In this document: positions 18,687-27,093 of the stretch, one piece after another | How positions within the stretch are numbered: the first letter of the stretch is position 1 | Layout of the letters: the number at the start of each line of letters is the position of its first letter | DNA from: Paulinella micropora | Lineage: Eukaryota > Cercozoa > Imbricatea > Euglyphida > Paulinellidae | DNA length: 64,000 bases | Direction: 5' to 3' | NCBI GenBank assembly: GCA_019918135.1 | Contig: WBZZ01000699.1 | Location: 18,780-82,779 of the forward strand | Made by a program: the position numbers and the translations under genes | The notes under the pieces: model-generated | What the model saw: the letters and a program-made list of their open reading frames with translations, nothing else | Databases searched by the model: none | Told to the model about the DNA's origin: nothing

Positions 18687-20042
18687 TTAATTAAAAAGAC
18701 TTTTTTTTCTTGCTCTCCCGATTGAGGACGCGATTCTCTGTGGTGCAGTCGACCGGTCTGCCGCGCTGTGGGGTGCTGCATTAATGTCTTTTCTGAGAGC
18801 TTTTTTTTCTCCCTCCGACATATCCAAGTCCATTGTAGGAAGGGGTTGCTTTCCTGGCGGAGGGTATGGCGGAGGTTTGGAGCGTTTGAGACGGGACGCT
18901 CGGCTGGGCCGTGTGGCGGCAGGGCCGTTGTTGCCGCTGTCTTTCCCAAATTTGTTTGTTATCTCTTTTCGGGTCTGGTCTATCTGTTCTGGAATTAAGC
19001 CAACCAAGGGAATTAGGTTGCCACCTTGTGGGGGGACGGAATTCCGCGCTCCCAACGCCGACGTCGGGGGCTGCTCTGCTTTCTTTTCCGTCAGGACCTG
19101 CGTGGCAGGCCGCCGTCGTTGCCAAAAGTGGACGACAGCGTGTTTCTGTTCTGGACGCTGACTCTGCGGGGCTTTGGGGGGGAGGGACACTGGCTCCGAA
19201 GGGTAGACAACGCGATCAAGAGCCCACACCTGTTGCTGCGGCTGTGTTGTGTGTTTTATCTGTGTCGGTGACTGCGAGGTGCCGGCCCCTTGCGATCGAT
19301 ACCACACAATTACGTATGCTATTATTTTGGCCTTCAGGTCTCCCGCCTGATATTCCACGCGGGCTTTCCTTTCTTGTTTACTAAGCTGCACGAGTAGTTC
19401 GGCCCAGAAGGCGGGCCAACAGAGAAATGCACCCAACATTGAATATGCATCTGTGTTGTTTGTCGCCAATGAATCGTGCAGCTTTTTTATACGCATGGGC
19501 CCTGGTTTGTTTTGATGAGAAAACTTTGTGAGTAGGCCTTCGAGAGTCTTTTGAAATATTGGCAAACTTAATTCTTCCCATAGAAAAATTTCAGGATTAT
19601 TGTAATTGTTTACAAGCCCTACTACATAGTCCTTCCGGAGCTGGATAGACTTTCCAAACCTGTGGCTGTGAGCAAAGCGCTTCTTTGGCTTCTCTCCCCA
19701 AGCTCTCAGACGCCACAATTGCGTAGTAAGACCAAACAGAACTCCTTTCGACACCATCAACGCACCTGTTCGTATACCCTCGATATCGTGTTCAGACCAC
19801 GATATCTCAGCGCCTTGGTAAAGCTCGTCCCAACATGCAAAGCTGGCATAGAGTCTGGCTACTGGCGATTTGGATAAGTCAGCAGCACGTATAGAATCGG
19901 GTGCGACAGAGAGTGGCGGGGTTGCATGAAGTAAATAGTTGGCCCGTCGGCTTAGTAATTCGCACTTTGGTAACATAACCTCTTGCCTAAAAATGTTGTC
20001 TTGTGTTGCCAAACACTCAAACCTTTTTTCGTACTCTAGCAA
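18687..20042 (-). CDS. Unknown protein with basic, Pro-rich C-terminus
   Basis: An intact 451-residue frame. The N-terminal ~240 residues are globular and aromatic-rich (LYASFACWDELYQGAEISW, NPEIFLWEELSLPIFQ, MLGAFLCWPAFWAELLVQL). The C-terminal ~210 residues are low complexity, rich in Pro, Gln, Ser, Lys and Arg (SRLKRSKPPPYPPPGKQP), and probably disordered. No known domain is recognised. A weak resemblance in general layout to the protein at 38700-39812 was noted but not established. The 3' end overlaps the T-rich 3'-end element at 18690-18710. Confidence 0.6.
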   Translation of the reverse strand: MLEYEKRFECLATQDNIFRQEVMLPKCELLSRRANYLLHATPPLSVAPDSIRAADLSKSPVARLYASFACWDELYQGAEISWSEHDIEGIRTGALMVSKGVLFGLTTQLWRLRAWGEKPKKRFAHSHRFGKSIQLRKDYVVGLVNNYNNPEIFLWEELSLPIFQKTLEGLLTKFSHQNKPGPMRIKKLHDSLATNNTDAYSMLGAFLCWPAFWAELLVQLSKQERKARVEYQAGDLKAKIIAYVIVWYRSQGAGTSQSPTQIKHTTQPQQQVWALDRVVYPSEPVSLPPKAPQSQRPEQKHAVVHFWQRRRPATQVLTEKKAEQPPTSALGARNSVPPQGGNLIPLVGLIPEQIDQTRKEITNKFGKDSGNNGPAATRPSRASRLKRSKPPPYPPPGKQPLPTMDLDMSEGEKKALRKDINAAPHSAADRSTAPQRIASSIGRARKKSLFN

Positions 20043-20099
20043 AGCTTTTCCTCAGCTTGGTACATTTGCTAGACAAGCAAGTTTACAATTAGGGGTACC

Positions 20100-21362
20100 T
20101 TAGCTCCCTCTCGAGGCAGAGCCAGTCTCTTTGTAAGTAAAAACTATTTCTAGTACTCGTTCGCCCGCTGACGGGCCGGCGCCGGGGGTCGGGGCGAGAG
20201 CGTCGAGCGTCCTAGTAAAATTTGCCGGGGCCGGTCTGACGAGGCAGGCTAAGTAGCATTGTAGCTGGTGTTCTTGCTTGACTAGGAACCAGATTTCACG
20301 CGGCCATGCTAGAGGTAGCGCGCTGCCGCCCCCCGGCGCTGCCGATTTGCTTTCAGTGACTTTGGTCTGGCAGGCTGCGCCAGCAAGCAAAACCACCTGG
20401 TAGGGGCTGGCCGCTTTCCCAGGCGTCGGGAATTCGCTGGAGTGCAGAGAGACCCGCGGGCCTAAGGGCACGTCCGTCAGGTGGGCAGTGTGCGGCTCCC
20501 ACACGTGACCTAGCGCCGCGTAGCAAGCCAGTTTTCCAACCCGCCCCAGCAGCCCTGCCAAGCCAGGGGGGAGCTGCATGTCCTGGGGGTGGGCAACGCG
20601 GCCCTGATTGTTCCACTCGAGTTGCAGTGACAGCGCCTTGCCCGGCAGGTGGCGGGGCGCAAGCTGGGCGCGGGCCGTCCGGGCTAGGCGCGCCAGGGTT
20701 TCTTGAACCCTGACCAGGCGGGCTTCCCGCACATCTTGCCAGGGCACCCACCCCGGGCCCGCCAGGCACGCCCTACTGCAGCCGGGCGGAGTTTCCGCCT
20801 GCACATCCTTCCAACTGCTCATTGGAGTCTTGGTCTTGTAGGCCTGGGGTGTCAGCCGACGGTAGACTCTTAGCCAAGGGCAGGCCCGGGGGCTGTAGCG
20901 CACGTAGAAAAGGCTATCCAGCCTCACCGGGACCTCCGTGCGTTCGTACCAGACCGCATCTCGCGGCGGGCCCGCGGCAAACCCCGCTTCGGAGTCCCAT
21001 TGTTCCGGCAAGCAATCGCCCTGAGCCTGGGGCACCCAGAACCTGTCTTGTTCTCGGTAGCTTCGACCTGCGCACACAATCACTTCCGGCCACCAGCTTA
21101 GCGTTATGAGCAGGCGGCAGCGCCGAGCCAGCCCCTCGCCGCAGCCCGGACAGACGTCCCTGTCGCGGGGGGCCGTACTTTTAGTGACACCCCGCCCCCC
21201 CAACAGGGCCTGCCGCAGCTCCTCTAGAACTGTATAGCCCCCCCCCTGACGCACCTCCTCCTCTTCTCGGTGCTCTGTTCGCCCAGGGGCAACCGGGGAG
21301 GCCACGGCGCGCAGGCCCCCGCGGGGACCGCCGACCTTGCGCACCCCGCGCAGAAAAACCAC
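20100..21362 (-). CDS. Unknown Cys/Trp-containing protein
   Basis: Up to 420 residues. It has a CPGC...RRC cluster near residue 75 (VCPGCGEGLARRCRLLI), aromatic segments (WYERTEVPVRLDSLFYVRY) and a C-terminal part with PREIWFLVKQEHQLQCYLAC. No family is recognised. Its 5' end overlaps the end of the upstream gene (21224-23131) by 139 nt in another frame. The stretch from about RTEHREEEEVRQGGGYTVL onward reads as the more natural protein. Either the two genes overlap, or they were one gene split by a frame break near 21300-21360. A decayed relative may lie at 16800-17880. Confidence 0.55.
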   Translation of the reverse strand: MVFLRGVRKVGGPRGGLRAVASPVAPGRTEHREEEEVRQGGGYTVLEELRQALLGGRGVTKSTAPRDRDVCPGCGEGLARRCRLLITLSWWPEVIVCAGRSYREQDRFWVPQAQGDCLPEQWDSEAGFAAGPPRDAVWYERTEVPVRLDSLFYVRYSPRACPWLRVYRRLTPQAYKTKTPMSSWKDVQAETPPGCSRACLAGPGWVPWQDVREARLVRVQETLARLARTARAQLAPRHLPGKALSLQLEWNNQGRVAHPQDMQLPPGLAGLLGRVGKLACYAALGHVWEPHTAHLTDVPLGPRVSLHSSEFPTPGKAASPYQVVLLAGAACQTKVTESKSAAPGGGSALPLAWPREIWFLVKQEHQLQCYLACLVRPAPANFTRTLDALAPTPGAGPSAGERVLEIVFTYKETGSASRGS

Positions 21363-23131
21363 GGCCTACACCATGCAAAGTTTCCCAGCAAGCTAGGTAG
21401 CTTTTCTGCACACTTGCGATTTGGCCTGACAAACCGTGATTTCTTGTGTGTGTCTTTAGCTTCGGCATCCAGGTTGCGCACCGCTTTGTAGTTATTATAT
21501 TGCAGGTTATCGATTTCGCTCCAGTCCCTCCGCAGGTCGCAGAGGGGCTGGGGCTTGCTAATGTACGGCAGCCCCAACAAGTAAAGGAAGAATTGCCAGA
21601 AACGGCAATTTGGGCACGGCGCCCTCCGCCCGCGCTCGTCTTCCTGTAAGGTTTGGTAATGGTTGAGGTAAGCTCGATAGCCACGGTAAACCAGCGCGTG
21701 GTTTGCCAGCAGGTGAGCTAGCAGGGAGTCCAAGTGCTTTTGGCTCAGAATATCTATTTCTTGGATGCGTTCGTAGCGCTCCTCGATAAACCTCCGAGCC
21801 TGCTCCAACCAGCTGGCACGCACCTGCCCCGGCGTATGCCGGATTAGGGGGAGGCTCCTACCGTCAACGTACTTTTGCACGAATAGTCCGACGGTCTTGG
21901 CCGCACGGCTTAGACACAAGGATGGTGCCGAGGCGGCCCCACCCCGAACTTCCGGCTTGGGCAAGACCTGGATATTAAGGGCGCCTGATCCGCGCAGCGA
22001 GGGCGCGTCGTCTTCGTGCCCCGTGCCCAGGGTGGGCCAGAGCAAAAAATATTGCTTGCAGGGCGGGGCGCGGCGGAACAAGGGCACGGAACCTTGAAAA
22101 TACTCCGGCACGCAAGGGTTTTCCTTGCCCTTGGAAACGCACCGCAACAACAGCCGGCAACTCAATCTCCCGCCCAACACTACACCACCAAGGGCCAGAG
22201 ACCTGGGGCACGGACCTGGCTGTCTGAGATCGAGGTTGTCAGACAAGACCCACCAGCGTGCTGCATCTCCTTGGGGAGGATAAGAGCTAAACGTAAACTT
22301 GCGCGGCAGCGCACTGTTAGCCCAGGGTGGCAGCCGTTGTATTGCCACCGGTTCGTATCGCAGTCCGTACAGCCCCAGCGTCTGGTCACAGTCTATGCAT
22401 ATCTCGTCCTTGTTGTTAGACAACTCAAGCACCAGCCAGTTGGGGGCCCCGGTCGCCAGGGCGAGCTGGCGCTGGGCCTGTTTCAAGAGCTGCGGGAGCT
22501 CGAAACCACTACCAGCCTGGGGGGCAGCCCCCATCTCAAAATCGACCTGCACAACCGCCAGCTCCTGCGACGCGCGGGTTACCCCCTTACAGTCCGCAGC
22601 CCAAGTTCGGTGAACGGCCTCAAAATCTGTCTTGACATGACAGGCTATCGCCGGCCGAGGGGCTAGTTTGAAATCTGCGTCGACAACCGCCGGGCCCGCT
22701 CCCGTTATACGGCGGCACAGCTCGTACAGAGAACAGCGAACGCAGAGCGTCTGGCAGGGATTGGCATATCCATCGCTTGACTCGACTACGTACGGCGCCA
22801 GGAGTTGCAGATCGCTGTCCCACGTCTCTTCCTGTAATAAGTCTGGCCTGGACCGGGCTAGTGTTACTTTCTCGGTCCCGTTCTCAAGTTCAGACTGGGC
22901 TAGATGGTACGCCGGCAACTCGGTAGCTAGGAGGCCACACAGAGTTTCTTTTACATAAGGCCTCAAGAACCCGGGCCGGCGCAGAAGGTGATTTCCGGGG
23001 AGAGTCTCACAGTCACCAAGCTCCCCCGTCGTCAGCAAGGGGTGTTTGTATGTAAGTTCTTGAATTTGGTCTAACAGTGCCTCCAGGCCCGGACATGACA
23101 TGGCTGATGAGTAAGAATCTAAAGATTGCAC
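21224..23131 (-). CDS. Large unknown protein
   Basis: 635 residues from MQSLDSYSSAM (a second Met, MSCPG, is at residue 11). Features include Cys clusters (CQTLCVRCSLYELCRR, CPNCRFWQFFLYLLGL), an acidic segment (ELSNNKDEICIDCD) and helical, charged regions (WLEQARRFIEERYERIQEID). The D/E-rich middle and the CxxCxxxxxC spacing might suggest a nuclease with an iron-sulfur-type cluster, but no catalytic motif can be defined, so no function is given. The last ~45 codons (after LPSLLGNFAW) are Arg/Pro/Cys-rich and overlap the start of the next gene, so the true C-terminus may differ. Confidence 0.6.
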   Translation of the reverse strand: MQSLDSYSSAMSCPGLEALLDQIQELTYKHPLLTTGELGDCETLPGNHLLRRPGFLRPYVKETLCGLLATELPAYHLAQSELENGTEKVTLARSRPDLLQEETWDSDLQLLAPYVVESSDGYANPCQTLCVRCSLYELCRRITGAGPAVVDADFKLAPRPAIACHVKTDFEAVHRTWAADCKGVTRASQELAVVQVDFEMGAAPQAGSGFELPQLLKQAQRQLALATGAPNWLVLELSNNKDEICIDCDQTLGLYGLRYEPVAIQRLPPWANSALPRKFTFSSYPPQGDAARWWVLSDNLDLRQPGPCPRSLALGGVVLGGRLSCRLLLRCVSKGKENPCVPEYFQGSVPLFRRAPPCKQYFLLWPTLGTGHEDDAPSLRGSGALNIQVLPKPEVRGGAASAPSLCLSRAAKTVGLFVQKYVDGRSLPLIRHTPGQVRASWLEQARRFIEERYERIQEIDILSQKHLDSLLAHLLANHALVYRGYRAYLNHYQTLQEDERGRRAPCPNCRFWQFFLYLLGLPYISKPQPLCDLRRDWSEIDNLQYNNYKAVRNLDAEAKDTHKKSRFVRPNRKCAEKLPSLLGNFAWCRPWFFCAGCARSAVPAGACAPWPPRLPLGEQSTEKRRRCVRGGAIQF

Positions 23132-23739
23132 TCTGTTTTACGAATCACAGGAAAGGAGAGAGCGGGTAGGTGGAGAAGAAGGAAAAAGAGCAGCCTTGCA
23201 AATCCAACTTTTGCCATCACCATAAACAGGATGGGGGTTTAGGTGGAGAGAGGGAACGGAGGAGGGGGGGGGGGAGAGAGAGAGAATGCTGGAGGAAAAG
23301 TGAGAAGAAGGGAGGAGAGGGGAAGGGGAGGGGGAAGAGGAAGGGGAAGGGAGGGGAAAGGGGAAGGGGACGGGAGGAGAAAGAGGGAAGGGGACGAAAG
23401 GAGAAAGAGTGAAGGGGACGAGAGGAGAAAGAGGGAAGGGGACGAGAGGAGAAAGAGGGAAGGGGACAAGAGGAAAAGGAGGGAAGGGGAGGGGGGGAGG
23501 GGGGGGGGGGGGGGGTGCCTCCCCGCCCCTCCCCTCCTCTATCTTCCCTCTCCCACTCTCCCCCCCCCCCCCTCTTTCGCGTTCCGGCTTTGTGACACAA
23601 AAGGCCAGGAATCGTGCACAAAATCGCATTTGTTCAAAGGAAAAGCAAGACGGGTCTTTCTCGGGCTCTGTCGCGTTACTGAAAAAAGTCCTTTTATTCA
23701 TTAGCAAAAAGCTCCTCACCGCAACAAAGGGAAAAAAGT
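23132..23739. repeat. Purine-rich stretch with 24-bp minisatellite and G/C hairpin
   Basis: No gene is seen in 23132-23700. A 24-bp unit (GAAAGAGGGAAGGGGACGAG plus AGGA) repeats about four times from about 23379 to 23480 within an almost pure purine tract. It ends in a long G-run and GGTGCCTCCCCGCCCC, which can fold back (about 23486-23545). The H3-like gene starts ~190 bp further on. Confidence 0.6.
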
Positions 23740-24281
23740 ATGGCTCGCACCAAGAAAGCGCTTGGAAGCCAATTCCATAGAAAGAAGCACTCTGGTGGCA
23801 GTGGAAAGCAGGCCACTGAAAAGGGCCTCAAGAAGAAGAAAAGCAAGTCGGCAAGTCGAATAGCGGCAAGTCCGCCCGAGAAAGCTCTACGAAAGAGAAA
23901 GAGGCTCGGCGCAGTGATTCTAGGAGCTCTTCCCAACCAGAAGAGAAGCGCAGAAGGCGCGTCATCAAACGCTACAGACTGCTCAATGCCGAATGCAACC
24001 GAGCACTGCGCATGAGCTCGAAGAAGCTGGCGCTCCGCCGCGCCCCCTTTCGGCGTCGCTTGATGCAAGAGCTGTTGCCCTCTGGTACGTTGAAGCGTTA
24101 CAAAAAGTCGGCTCTGACGGCCATGATGGTCGTGGCCGAAGACTTTTTGCGAGCGCAGCTAGAACGCAGCAAACGGCTGGCGATCATGCAAGGGCAGCGT
24201 ACTCTTCTGCCACGTCACTGGACATTTGCCGAGGTGGAGCACATGGAAGAAATGCGTAGAAGAGGCACGCTCTTGGTGTGA
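23740..24281 (+). CDS. Histone H3-like protein, frame-broken
   Basis: The first frame (from 23740) begins M-ARTKKALGSQ and then SGGSGKQAT, a Lys/Ser/Gly-rich tail starting with the ARTK of eukaryotic H3. The second frame (open from 23820, read to 24281) holds a histone fold. VIKRYRLL and RRAPFRRRLMQELL correspond to H3 IRRYQK and LPFQRLVREI; KKSALTAMMVVAEDFLRA to SSAVMALQEASEAYLVG; IMQGQRTLLPRHW to IHAKRVTIMPKDI. The frames differ by -1. A missing A in GAAGAAGAAAAGC (about 23838-23842), or a 71-nt GT-AG intron at 23870-23940 ending CTTCCCAACCAG, would each join them. No H4, H2A or H2B partner is seen. Chromatin-like packaging of viral DNA or host chromatin interference is inferred. Confidence 0.8.
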
Positions 24282-24686
24282 AAAATCTGTTCCACACTTA
24301 CCCTACACCCCCCAATTGCCGCATTCTGTTTTTGTTTTCTTTTTTTAGTAAATAAAACGTCAAACCAGATGCTCTGAACCAGCAGAATTTGCAAGGTCTT
24401 GCACACAACCCCGGACCTAGCCGCCGGCGCAGCTCTGCCAAGCTAGGTGCGCTAGCAAAATCCGGCGCGACGCGCTTCATCTCTAGGATTTCGCAGTCAA
24501 ACTCGATCGTTTCTAGACACGGACGTGCGGGGGTGAAAGGGGCGAGGGGGGGGGGGGGGGGCGCTCCCCCCGCCCCATCTTCCTCCAACTAAAAACGATC
24601 TTTTATTGTGCCACGCACCCCCCCCCCCCTCTCTTTTTTTTCCCTTTTTTTTCTTTTTTCTTAAAATTTTTGTTTAAAAAAAAGTA
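24282..24686. repeat. Intergenic with G/C hairpin and homopolymer runs
   Basis: No gene is seen. It holds TAGTAAATAAAACG (~24346, a possible 3'-end signal for the H3-like gene), a 17-G run followed by CGCTCCCCCCGCCCC (24545-24577), a C-run at 24619-24630 and T-rich DNA before the PARP start. Confidence 0.5.
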
Positions 24687-26090
24687 ATGCGAGCAATGTC
24701 GGAGGACCAAATGCGTACACAAATAGCAGACAGCATCGATACAAAATACTGGAAACATATATCCCTGCGTGCTTTTAAGGCGCAGACCGTCGGCGATGAT
24801 AAAGATTTGTTTATAGTCCTCTGTCATTATTTGTCGGACATACCCCACAAAAATTGCAAGTTCTGGGTCCCAGAGCTGCGGTTGAAGTGGTCGGGCGTGC
24901 CCGCGAGGGGTTTCTTTGCCGTGGAGCCCCGAATTTCCTTTGCGCTGAACCCCAGGGTTAGGGCCCACAGTGAACCAGGCCCTGCCCGAAAAATCTGCCG
25001 GAAGCTGACAGTGTCGTTCGCACCAACAAGTCACGAATATCAGGCTGCGCTAAAGCTGGGGAAGTTGAAAACTATAGGGCAGATAGTCGCGCTTTGGCTC
25101 ACCTCCTCCATGCGCCTATGCTACAATGAATTGCAATCTTGGACCCCCACTGGCGCTGCTGCTGCACCGGCGACGGCGGTCGTGCCGCCTCCCCGCCGCC
25201 AAACGGCCGTGCACTGGGGCTGGTACAACCCCGACGGCAGTGTGCGCTTTTTTAATCCAGAGCTTGAGGAAGTGATAGAAGCCGAGTTCCAGCGTCGCCT
25301 CGATGTTAGCGACGCCGCCTCCCGCGTGGCGCAGGGGAACCTGCTTTTTTCTGTCCAAGGCAATCATTATGAACTGGATTTTGGCCAGGCCAAGGTTACC
25401 AGCAAACAGAACGGGACAGAACGCGAGGCGCGGCGCTTCGAGGTCTCAACGGTGCGCGTCGGCGCCGGGAACTGCCACTGGCTAGAGCCGACGCCGGCGG
25501 ACGGGCGGCAGGAAGAGGAGGGAAAGGTCTTAGCAGCTTTTGAGCAATCCTTGGGGGCAGACGCCGTCGTGGCTGGGCTCGAGCGCGTGAACCGCCCCTC
25601 CCTAACAAGGCTTTTCCAAGCCACCAAAGAGCTGCTCAAGGAACAGGGACCAGTGGAGGAAAAGATTCTTTTCCACGGCACCCAGGACATTCACGTAGAA
25701 TCGATCTTACGAAACGGCTTGCTGCCCAAATTCTGCGTCAGAAAAAAATACGGGCACGGGGTCTACTTTGCAACAGAACCCAAAGACACCTTATTCTATA
25801 GCTCGCCGGGCCACGACGGGCTTTACACGGTGCTGGCCTGTCGCGTCCTGGTCGCCCCCGCTGTTGTACCCCCACGTCCGGACCTCCGCGTGATCTACAA
25901 GCCAGGGAGTAAGAGCGCCGTCTACGCCAACTTTGTCGATAAGCTACAAAATCCCAGCGTGTATGTGTCGACGCATGACCACCAGGCTCTACCCATTTAC
26001 TTGATCCGCTACAGATTGCAACCTGCCTGGTTTGACAAACAGCTGCAGCTGAGCTTTAACCCGCCTTCCTCTTCCTCGGACACAAGATAA
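24687..26090 (+). CDS. WWE-domain PARP-like ADP-ribosyltransferase
   Basis: 467 residues (a second Met at 24696 is an alternative start). Residues ~175-250 form a WWE domain (HWGWYNPDGSVRFFNPELEE, then FSVQGNHYELDFGQAKV). Residues ~300-455 are a PARP catalytic domain: LFHGT carries the catalytic-pocket His and YGHGVYFAT the Tyr. The position usually held by Glu in polymerases lies in SVYVSTHDHQALPIYLIRY and is not Glu, as in mono-ADP-ribosylating PARPs. The first ~130 residues are of unknown fold. WWE domains bind ADP-ribose-type ligands or ubiquitin-ligase partners. Mono-ADP-ribosylation of host or viral targets is inferred. It is followed by AATAAA and a G/C hairpin. Confidence 0.9.
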   Translation: MRAMSEDQMRTQIADSIDTKYWKHISLRAFKAQTVGDDKDLFIVLCHYLSDIPHKNCKFWVPELRLKWSGVPARGFFAVEPRISFALNPRVRAHSEPGPARKICRKLTVSFAPTSHEYQAALKLGKLKTIGQIVALWLTSSMRLCYNELQSWTPTGAAAAPATAVVPPPRRQTAVHWGWYNPDGSVRFFNPELEEVIEAEFQRRLDVSDAASRVAQGNLLFSVQGNHYELDFGQAKVTSKQNGTEREARRFEVSTVRVGAGNCHWLEPTPADGRQEEEGKVLAAFEQSLGADAVVAGLERVNRPSLTRLFQATKELLKEQGPVEEKILFHGTQDIHVESILRNGLLPKFCVRKKYGHGVYFATEPKDTLFYSSPGHDGLYTVLACRVLVAPAVVPPRPDLRVIYKPGSKSAVYANFVDKLQNPSVYVSTHDHQALPIYLIRYRLQPAWFDKQLQLSFNPPSSSSDTR

Positions 26091-26131
26091 AAAAAATGAT
26101 TTTAATAAATACTAACGCTATGAGAGAGAGA

Positions 26132-26156
26132 GGGGGGGGGGCGCCCCCCCCCCCCC
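26132..26156. repeat. G-tract/C-tract hairpin centred on GGCGCC
   Basis: Ten G, CG, thirteen C. It lies 40 bp after the PARP stop and just after TTTTAATAAATACTAACG, a typical position for a transcript-end hairpin. Confidence 0.65.
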
Positions 26157-26256
26157 AGCGCCTTGTTTGGTTTGTTCTTTTTGGCTTTCTTTCCTTTGCT
26201 CCTCTTCCATTTGTCGGGGGGATACAATATAAGAAGACCAGCTACAACCAGCACCG

Positions 26257-27093
26257 ATGTTGCTCTTTCTGCTGCTAGTCCGACCTTTGTGGGCAAGTTG
26301 CGACTGCGCCGGCTGCGCAGGCGCGATAACCGTGAGCGACCCTGCCTGGCTTCCCGCGCCCAGCGCCTGCTCTGGCCAGAACGAAGCTTTGGTCGTGACT
26401 GAACTGCGCGTTGCTTCGACGGACGGTTCTATTTTCGACGTGACAAGCTGGGTGAATTCAAGCCAGCTGCAGTATTATACTGCTCTGAGCGACGCCGGTG
26501 TGACATGCTTCAACAAGGCGCTCGGGCTGGACATCGACATCGGCATCACGGCTGACATGCGCCCCCAAGTCACGTGTCGCAACAGCGTGCTTAGCTGCCC
26601 CTTGGTTTACGACCTCCAATACGCCTGTCGCAAGCTAGAAGCCTGCCCCTGCCCCGCCTGCAATCACAACCTGTCTGTGGCCGCGGGCGGTTTTCAGAAA
26701 CTCAGCCCTGACCTTGACTGTAAGGATGGAGTCTTAATCGAACAACTGCAGGTTCGGTCACTGAATGCGGGGCGCACGCTGTACCCTGACCAGTTTATCA
26801 TGTACGTACAAACAGATCCTGATCCACAGGCGGATTTGTATCTAACAGGACCATCGTGTCCAGACCCGAGCTCCTGCTTCTCTTGCAGCAAACTTGGTCG
26901 CGAGTATATGAATAGCTCCAATATCTACGTGTTTTTCCATTGCCAGAACGCAGAACACCCCTGCCTCCTTGAGTACGTGGGCAAGGCGCATTGTCGCGAC
27001 CTAGCCGTCGCAACCAGCGACGCTAGGCCCCTTAAACCCCGCGCGTGGTTGCTGGCGCTTGCAATGATTAGCTTGTCAATGTTTTTTAACTAA
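26257..27093 (+). CDS. Secreted or surface Cys-rich protein
   Basis: 278 residues. The start ATG begins a signal peptide (MLLFLLLVRPLWASC); the mature part has about 20 Cys and several N-glycosylation sequons (NSS, NLS). The C-terminal ~18 residues are hydrophobic (WLLALAMISLSMFFN), consistent with a membrane tail or GPI-type signal. No family is recognised. It ends tail-to-tail with the LRR gene at 27076, overlapping it by 18 nt. A decayed piece of a relative is found at 59323-59445, at the edge of the host-like region. It may be a virion or infected-cell surface protein. Confidence 0.75.
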   Translation: MLLFLLLVRPLWASCDCAGCAGAITVSDPAWLPAPSACSGQNEALVVTELRVASTDGSIFDVTSWVNSSQLQYYTALSDAGVTCFNKALGLDIDIGITADMRPQVTCRNSVLSCPLVYDLQYACRKLEACPCPACNHNLSVAAGGFQKLSPDLDCKDGVLIEQLQVRSLNAGRTLYPDQFIMYVQTDPDPQADLYLTGPSCPDPSSCFSCSKLGREYMNSSNIYVFFHCQNAEHPCLLEYVGKAHCRDLAVATSDARPLKPRAWLLALAMISLSMFFN

